Below are positions 59,498 through 64,000 of a stretch of DNA of 64,000 nucleotides, one piece after another (position 1 is the stretch's first letter; every line of letters starts with the position of its first letter). The translations under genes and the position numbers were made by a program. Under the pieces are notes generated by a model that saw only the letters and a list, made by a program, of their open reading frames with translations, made no database searches and was not told the origin of the DNA. The DNA is from Myxococcales bacterium (GTDB taxonomy: Bacteria; Myxococcota_A; Polyangia; Polyangiales; Polyangiaceae), in assembly GCA_016794345.1 (NCBI GenBank), contig JAEUKE010000123.1, positions 1 through 64,000 on the forward strand. The letters run 5' to 3'.

Positions 59498-60985
59498 GTG
59501 AGAAAGCTCCTCGCGCTGGTCTTCTGCGCCCTCCTCGTCGCCCTGGCGCCCGGAGGAACGTCGAGCGCCCAGCCAGAAGGCTCGCCGCCCGTCTCCGGCT
59601 CCGACCCGCCGCCCGATGCCCCGGAGCGCCCGGCTCCCTCCGACCCGGGCAGCGGAGACGCCGGAGGCGGAACCGGCGCGACGGCGGTCAAGGACAGGCT
59701 GCGCGTCTCGGTGCTGACCTTCAGCCCGGGTGACCACCCGTTTTACAAGTTCGGCCACAACGCGATCGTCATTTACGACGACACCAAGCGCGGGCGGCGC
59801 GACTACGCGAAGGTCTACAACTACGGGACCTTCTCGTTCGGGGACCCGGCGCTCATCCCGAAGTTCTTCCTGGGGCGGTTCATGTACTGGCTCTCGGCCC
59901 AGACGCTGCAAGGGACCATCCTCGGGTACAAACGCGAGAACCGCGCGATCACCGAGCAGGTGCTCGACCTCGACGCCGAGACGAAGATCGAGCTGCAACG
60001 CGCGCTCGAAGAGAACCTGCAGGGCGACAACAAGTATTACAAATACGACTACTACCGAGACAACTGCTCGACGCGCGTCCGGGACATGATCGATCGCGTC
60101 ACGAAGGGCCGCGTGAAGGCCGCTGCGGCAGGTCCGGCGCGCCTGACCTACCGCCAGCACACGCTGCGCCTGACGGAGAGCCTGCCCGCGGAGTACGTGA
60201 TCCTGAACCTGGTGATGGGCGACCTCATCGACAAGCCGGTCACCGAGTGGGACGAGGACTTCATCCCGATGGAGTTCCAGAAGACCCTGCGCAAGGTGAC
60301 GGTCGTGGGGCCCGACGGGACCGAGCGGCCCATCGTGAAGGAGGAGAAGGTGATCCTCCCGTCGCAGCAGGTCCCGCCGCCCGACAACCCGCCGATCTGG
60401 TGGCCGTACGCGCTCGCGACCGGTCTGGTCATGGGCGGCGCGCTCGCCGGGCTCGGCCGCGCTGCGGCGAAGGGCCGCGGCGCGCGCATCGCGATCGGCG
60501 CGCTGCTCTCTCTCTTCGGGCTTGTCTTCGGCTTCTTCGGGTGGTTCTTCCTGGCCGCGTGGGCGTTCACCGACCACGCCGTCGGCTATGGTAACGAAAA
60601 CGTCATGCTCTGCGTGCCGTGGGCCATCGTGCTGACGGGCACCGGCATCAACGTGGCCCGCGGCAAGGCGAGGAGCATCACGCGCGCCCTCCTCCTCGTG
60701 AAGGCGGCGGCGGTGAGCGCCGTCGTCGCGCTCGTCGTCAAGGCGCTGCCCTGGTTCGACCAGGACAACGGCTTCTTCCTGGTGTTCTTCATCCCGTTCT
60801 GGGCCGGCGCGTTCGTGGGCCTGCGGCTGTTGGCGAGGTCCGCGGAGGACGTCCGCGCCCCCGAGCCGAAGAAGCCCGCTGCGAAGAAGAAGGCCGAGGA
60901 GCGCGCGGACGCGGCCGCGGCCAAGCCGAAGAGCGGCGAGGCGGCGAAGCCCGCCGTGAAAGACGAGGAGGACGTCGAGGGCTGA
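59498..60985 (+). CDS. DUF4105 (Lnb-like N-terminal) protein with C-terminal membrane helices
   Basis: The GTG at 59498 gives 495 residues (an ATG just upstream hits a stop). Signal peptide to about SSA, then a Pro/Ser/Gly linker. DUF4105 domain: VLTFSPGDHPFYKFGHNAIVIYDD, NYGTFSFGDP, and YYRDNCSTRVRDMID with a catalytic-like Cys in a DNCSTR motif and His. Four to five membrane helices follow from about residue 300, then a Lys/Ala/Glu-rich cytoplasmic tail. The Lnb family acts in lipoprotein N-acyl chemistry; this one may be an intramembrane-linked version. Substrate unknown. Confidence 0.85.
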   Translation: MRKLLALVFCALLVALAPGGTSSAQPEGSPPVSGSDPPPDAPERPAPSDPGSGDAGGGTGATAVKDRLRVSVLTFSPGDHPFYKFGHNAIVIYDDTKRGRRDYAKVYNYGTFSFGDPALIPKFFLGRFMYWLSAQTLQGTILGYKRENRAITEQVLDLDAETKIELQRALEENLQGDNKYYKYDYYRDNCSTRVRDMIDRVTKGRVKAAAAGPARLTYRQHTLRLTESLPAEYVILNLVMGDLIDKPVTEWDEDFIPMEFQKTLRKVTVVGPDGTERPIVKEEKVILPSQQVPPPDNPPIWWPYALATGLVMGGALAGLGRAAAKGRGARIAIGALLSLFGLVFGFFGWFFLAAWAFTDHAVGYGNENVMLCVPWAIVLTGTGINVARGKARSITRALLLVKAAAVSAVVALVVKALPWFDQDNGFFLVFFIPFWAGAFVGLRLLARSAEDVRAPEPKKPAAKKKAEERADAAAAKPKSGEAAKPAVKDEEDVEG

Positions 60986-61083
60986 GCCTCTCGTCGCCGC
61001 GTCAGCTCCCCTCGAGGCATTTCATGACCTCCGCGCAAGGGTAACGCCTGGCGCAGGAGGACACGCGGTGAAGCTGCCCTGGC

Positions 61084-62679
61084 TCAGGCGGACTCCCGCG
61101 CCGCGACGACCCGGTCGAGCACCTCGCGGAGCTTGTCGAGCGCGACCGGCTTCACGAGGTGATCCTGGAACCCGGCCTGCTTCGTCCGCTCGCGATCGGT
61201 CGGCATGCCCCACCCGGTGAGGGCGACCATGGCGGGAGCGCCGTCTCCGATCTGCGCCTTCACGCGCCGGCACACCTCGACGCCGTCGATGCCCGGCAGC
61301 CCGATGTCGCAGAGCACGAGGGCGGGCCGGACGGACTGGACGAGCTCGAGGCCTTCGAGGCCGTCGTTTGCGACGCTGACGGTGTGGCCGAGATCTTCGA
61401 GCCAGAGCGCGAGCACCTCGGCCGCGTCGACGTTGTCCTCGATGAGGACCACGCGGAGCCGGCCGGCGCTCTGTCGTGGCGCAGCCGCGGGCGGCGCGAC
61501 GCTTGGGGCTGTCTCGTGGGGCAGGGCCGGTAGCGCGAGCGCGAAAGTCGCGCCCTGGTCGGGTCCCCGGCTCTGCACCGTGAGCGAGCCGCCGTGCATC
61601 TCGGCGAGCTGCCTTCCGATGGCGAGGCCGAGGCCGAGCCCGGCCGGGGACGTCGACGCTCTCCGCTCGACGCGCGTGAACATCTCGAAGACGCGATCGA
61701 GCTGGTCGTCCGGAATGCCCAGGCCCTCGTCGGTGACGCGGACGATGGCGCGATCTCGCTCGCGGACCAGCTCGACGCGGATGGTCCCGCCGGCGGGCGA
61801 GAACTTGGCGGCGTTGTCGAGGAGGTTACCGAGGATCTGCCTGATGCGAGTCCTGTCGGCGTCCACGGCGACGCGCTCGTCGATGCTGCTCGTGATCACG
61901 AGCGATCGGCTCTGCGCCACCGGGTGCAGATCGCCGATGGCCTCTCGCACCACAGCGGAGAGGTCCAACCGCTCGCGCTTGAGCTCGAGCAGCCCGCGCG
62001 AGACTCGGGCGACGTCGAGCAGGTCGTCGATGAGGCGGACCATGTGATCGAGCTGGCGGTTCATGGTGCCCACGACGCGCCCGATCGCAGGCGTCGGCGC
62101 AGGCTGATGAACGAGGTAGTCGAGCCCCGTCCGGAGCGGCGCGAGCGGGTTGCGGAGCTCGTGTGCGAGCGTCGCGAGGAAGGCGTCTTTCTGCTCCGCC
62201 GCGCGCCGGAGCGCGGCCTCGGAGCGCTCGAGCTCGGCCGTCCGCTCCGAGACGCGCGTCTCCAGGGTCGCGTTCAGCTCGGCGAGCGCGCGGGTCTTGC
62301 GGAAGAGCTCGGCGAAGACGGAGAGCTTGTGGCGCAGCACCTGCGGGTGGACGGGCTTCGTCAGGTAGTCGACTGCGCCGGCGCCGTACCCCGCGAGCAC
62401 GTCCTGGTCCTCCATCATGTACGCGGTCAGAAACACGATGGGTATCTCGCGGAACCGCTTGGTCCCCTTGATGAGCCTGGCGAGCTCGAACCCGCTCACC
62501 CCGGGCATCTTGATGTCGAGCACGATCGCGGCGACGTCGTTGTCCAGGAGCAGCCGGAGCGCCTCGTCGGCGTCCGTCGCTTTGAGAACGCGATAGGACG
62601 GATCCGTCAGCACGGCCTCGAGCGCGTCGAGGTTCCGCTGCTCGTCGTCGACAATCAAGATCGAGATCGCATCGTCCAT
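61084..62679 (-). CDS. Hybrid histidine kinase, REC-HK-REC
   Basis: 531 residues. N-terminal receiver (ILIVDDEQRNLDALEAVL; Asp in AIVLDIKMPG; TAYM; TKPV), coiled-coil (LNATLETRVSERTAELERSEAALRR), HisKA with phosphorylated His in LAHELRNPLAPL, HATPase (N box LLDNAAKFSP, DEGLGIPDDQ, GLGLGLAIGRQLAEMHGG), and C-terminal receiver (RVVLIEDNVDAAEV; CDIGLPGIDG; TGWG; VKPV). Soluble; likely driven by the upstream hybrid kinase (6 bases away) in a phosphorelay. Confidence 0.95.
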   Translation of the reverse strand: MDDAISILIVDDEQRNLDALEAVLTDPSYRVLKATDADEALRLLLDNDVAAIVLDIKMPGVSGFELARLIKGTKRFREIPIVFLTAYMMEDQDVLAGYGAGAVDYLTKPVHPQVLRHKLSVFAELFRKTRALAELNATLETRVSERTAELERSEAALRRAAEQKDAFLATLAHELRNPLAPLRTGLDYLVHQPAPTPAIGRVVGTMNRQLDHMVRLIDDLLDVARVSRGLLELKRERLDLSAVVREAIGDLHPVAQSRSLVITSSIDERVAVDADRTRIRQILGNLLDNAAKFSPAGGTIRVELVRERDRAIVRVTDEGLGIPDDQLDRVFEMFTRVERRASTSPAGLGLGLAIGRQLAEMHGGSLTVQSRGPDQGATFALALPALPHETAPSVAPPAAAPRQSAGRLRVVLIEDNVDAAEVLALWLEDLGHTVSVANDGLEGLELVQSVRPALVLCDIGLPGIDGVEVCRRVKAQIGDGAPAMVALTGWGMPTDRERTKQAGFQDHLVKPVALDKLREVLDRVVAARESA

Positions 62680-62685
62680 GGCAGG

Positions 62686-64000
62686 CTACCGGTAGAGCCA
62701 GACTCGTAAGAGCGAGACGAGCTGGTCCGTGTTGACGGGCTTGGCGATGTAGTCCGAAGCGCCGGCCTCCAGGCACTTCTCGCGGTCTCCTTTCATGGCC
62801 TTCGCGGTCAGCGCCAGGATGGGCAGCGTGCGAAAGCGCGCGTCTTTCCGTATCTCGCGCATGGTCTCGTACCCGTCCATCTCGGGCATCATGATGTCCA
62901 TCAGCACGACGGATAGATCGGGGGTCTTCTGGATGATCTCGATGGCTTGTCGTCCGTTGGTCGCGCTGAGGACCTCCATGTCGTGGTTCTCGAGCACGGT
63001 CGTGAGCGCGAAGATGTTCCGGGCGTCGTCGTCGACGACGAGCACCTTCCGGTCTGCGAGCGCCTTCGTCGATCCGTGTATCGACTCGATCAGCCGGCGC
63101 TTCGCGGCAGGCAGGTCCTCCATCACGCGGTGCAGAAAGAGCGCGGTCTCGTCGAACAGGCGCTCCGGCGACTGCACGTCCTTGATGACGATGCTCTTCG
63201 CCACCGCGCGCAGGCGGACCTCTTCATCCATCGAGAGCTCCTTGCCCGTGAAGACGACGATCGGGAGATCCCGGAGGGTGGGCTCGCTCCGCAACACGTC
63301 GAGCAGCTCGAAGCCGCTCATGTCCGGGAGGCGGAGATCGACGACACAACACTCGTAGCGGCGAGAGGTGAGCGCCGCGAGGGCGTCTCCGCCGGTCGCG
63401 ACCGCGTCGATGACGATATCTTCATGCGATAGGAGCTCTACGATGCTGTCCCGCTCTCGGTCGTCGTCCTCCACGACAAGCAGGCGCTTCTCGTGGGGGC
63501 GCGCGTAGGCTTGCAGGCGGTCGAAGGCAGCTCCGAGCTCGTTCGTCGTGGCGGGCTTCACGAGGTAGGAGAACGCGCCGTGTGAGAGGCCGTGTTGCCG
63601 CTCCTCCTCGACCGACAACATCTGCACCGGGATGTGCCGGGTGCGCGGGTCGAGCTTCAGGTTGTTGAGGACCGTCCAGCCGAGCATGTCCGGCAGGAAG
63701 ACGTCGAGCGTGATGGCGGTCGGGAGATGCTCCTTGGCGAGCGAGAGGGCCTGCTGCCCCCGGCCCGTCACGATGCCCTTGAAGCCCTTGGAGCGGGCCA
63801 TGCCAAGAAGCACGCGGGCGTAGTGCGCGTCGTCCTCGACGATGAGCAGGACGGAGTCTTCGGGCTGGATGTCGTCGCGGTCGTCCTTGACCGTCTCCTC
63901 CGGCGGCGTGACCGAGAGGACGGGCACCGCCGTGACGGTCGACGGCGTGGCCGGCAGGGGCCGCTGCGCCGGGCCGGTGTATTGCTGCGGTAGATACAGC
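62686..64000 (-). CDS. Hybrid sensor kinase, C-terminal part with three receivers (cut by window edge)
   Basis: The frame is open to the window end. The last readable residues at the 5' side (LYLPQQYTGPA) look like the end of a HATPase domain, so this is a truncated hybrid histidine kinase, not a stand-alone regulator. Three receivers follow: LLIVEDDAHYARV with TLDVFLPDMLG, LLVVEDDDRERDS with VVDLRLPDMSG, and VLVVDDDARNIFAL with LMDIMMPEMDG. All have the phospho-Asp; the last has KPVN lysine. This triple-receiver layout is common in myxobacterial and Gram-negative HAMP/GAF hybrid kinases. Confidence 0.85.
   Translation of the reverse strand, partial: LYLPQQYTGPAQRPLPATPSTVTAVPVLSVTPPEETVKDDRDDIQPEDSVLLIVEDDAHYARVLLGMARSKGFKGIVTGRGQQALSLAKEHLPTAITLDVFLPDMLGWTVLNNLKLDPRTRHIPVQMLSVEEERQHGLSHGAFSYLVKPATTNELGAAFDRLQAYARPHEKRLLVVEDDDRERDSIVELLSHEDIVIDAVATGGDALAALTSRRYECCVVDLRLPDMSGFELLDVLRSEPTLRDLPIVVFTGKELSMDEEVRLRAVAKSIVIKDVQSPERLFDETALFLHRVMEDLPAAKRRLIESIHGSTKALADRKVLVVDDDARNIFALTTVLENHDMEVLSATNGRQAIEIIQKTPDLSVVLMDIMMPEMDGYETMREIRKDARFRTLPILALTAKAMKGDREKCLEAGASDYIAKPVNTDQLVSLLRVWLYR

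Overview
The window is high-GC DNA (roughly 68-70% by eye) from a chromosome that is most likely myxobacterial (Myxococcota, Polyangiales-like). This is inferred from gene content: a secreted M23 peptidase ending in a MYXO-CTERM-like tail, Hanks-type kinases paired with sigma factors, many lipoproteins with Gly/Ser/Thr-rich linkers, Sel1 and thrombospondin-type-3 repeat proteins, a DUF1592-DUF1552 pair, a bacterial SET protein and several c-di-GMP proteins. There is no rRNA, no CRISPR array, no complete insertion sequence and no prophage. One tRNA (Cys, GCA) is present.

Layout. 1-0.9 kb: a small DUF559 nuclease-like gene inside long inverted repeats, beside a probable transposase remnant. 0.9-5.2 kb: RND efflux pump and adaptor, minus strand. 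5.2-10.4 kb: tryptophanase, a sarcosine-oxidase-family flavoenzyme, a lipoprotein and an M23 peptidase. 10.4-16.4 kb: long-form acyl-CoA dehydrogenase, membrane-tethered beta-carbonic anhydrase, a lipoprotein and a PAS-GGDEF-EAL protein. 16.5-22.1 kb: a coupled kinase/TPR/lamin-tail/YchJ cluster, a quinone oxidoreductase and a three-domain glutaredoxin-rhodanese fusion. 22.4-27.9 kb: argF and dinB, a secreted internally repeated protein, a frame-broken GGDEF gene, a PleD-like cyclase and a DUF2314 lipoprotein. 28-34 kb: a tightly coupled minus-strand operon with a ParA/MinD-like ATPase, two roadblock-like proteins, a V4R-like protein, an enoyl-CoA hydratase-like protein and an unknown protein. 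This is the best candidate for an undescribed system.

34-41.5 kb: tRNA-Cys, SET protein, a METTL20-like methyltransferase with an OmpA lipoprotein, and the DUF1592/DUF1552 pair ending in a strong terminator. 41.5-50 kb: envelope and signalling genes (two Sel1 lipoproteins, sigma factor plus kinase, SH3-endolysin lipoprotein, HEAT protein, Ca-binding vWA-like lipoprotein). 50-57 kb: purEK, two universal stress proteins (one with a predicted sigma-54 promoter and a Cys/His tail), a metallo-hydrolase, thiolase, alpha/beta hydrolase and MerR regulator. 57-64 kb: ECF sigma factor, bifunctional NAD(P)HX repair enzyme, a DUF4105 membrane protein and two hybrid two-component proteins, the last cut by the window edge.

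Functions here are assigned from motifs read by eye. No database or structure search was run. Many adjacent genes share GTGA, ATGA or TGATG stop/start overlaps, which both define operons and fix starts.
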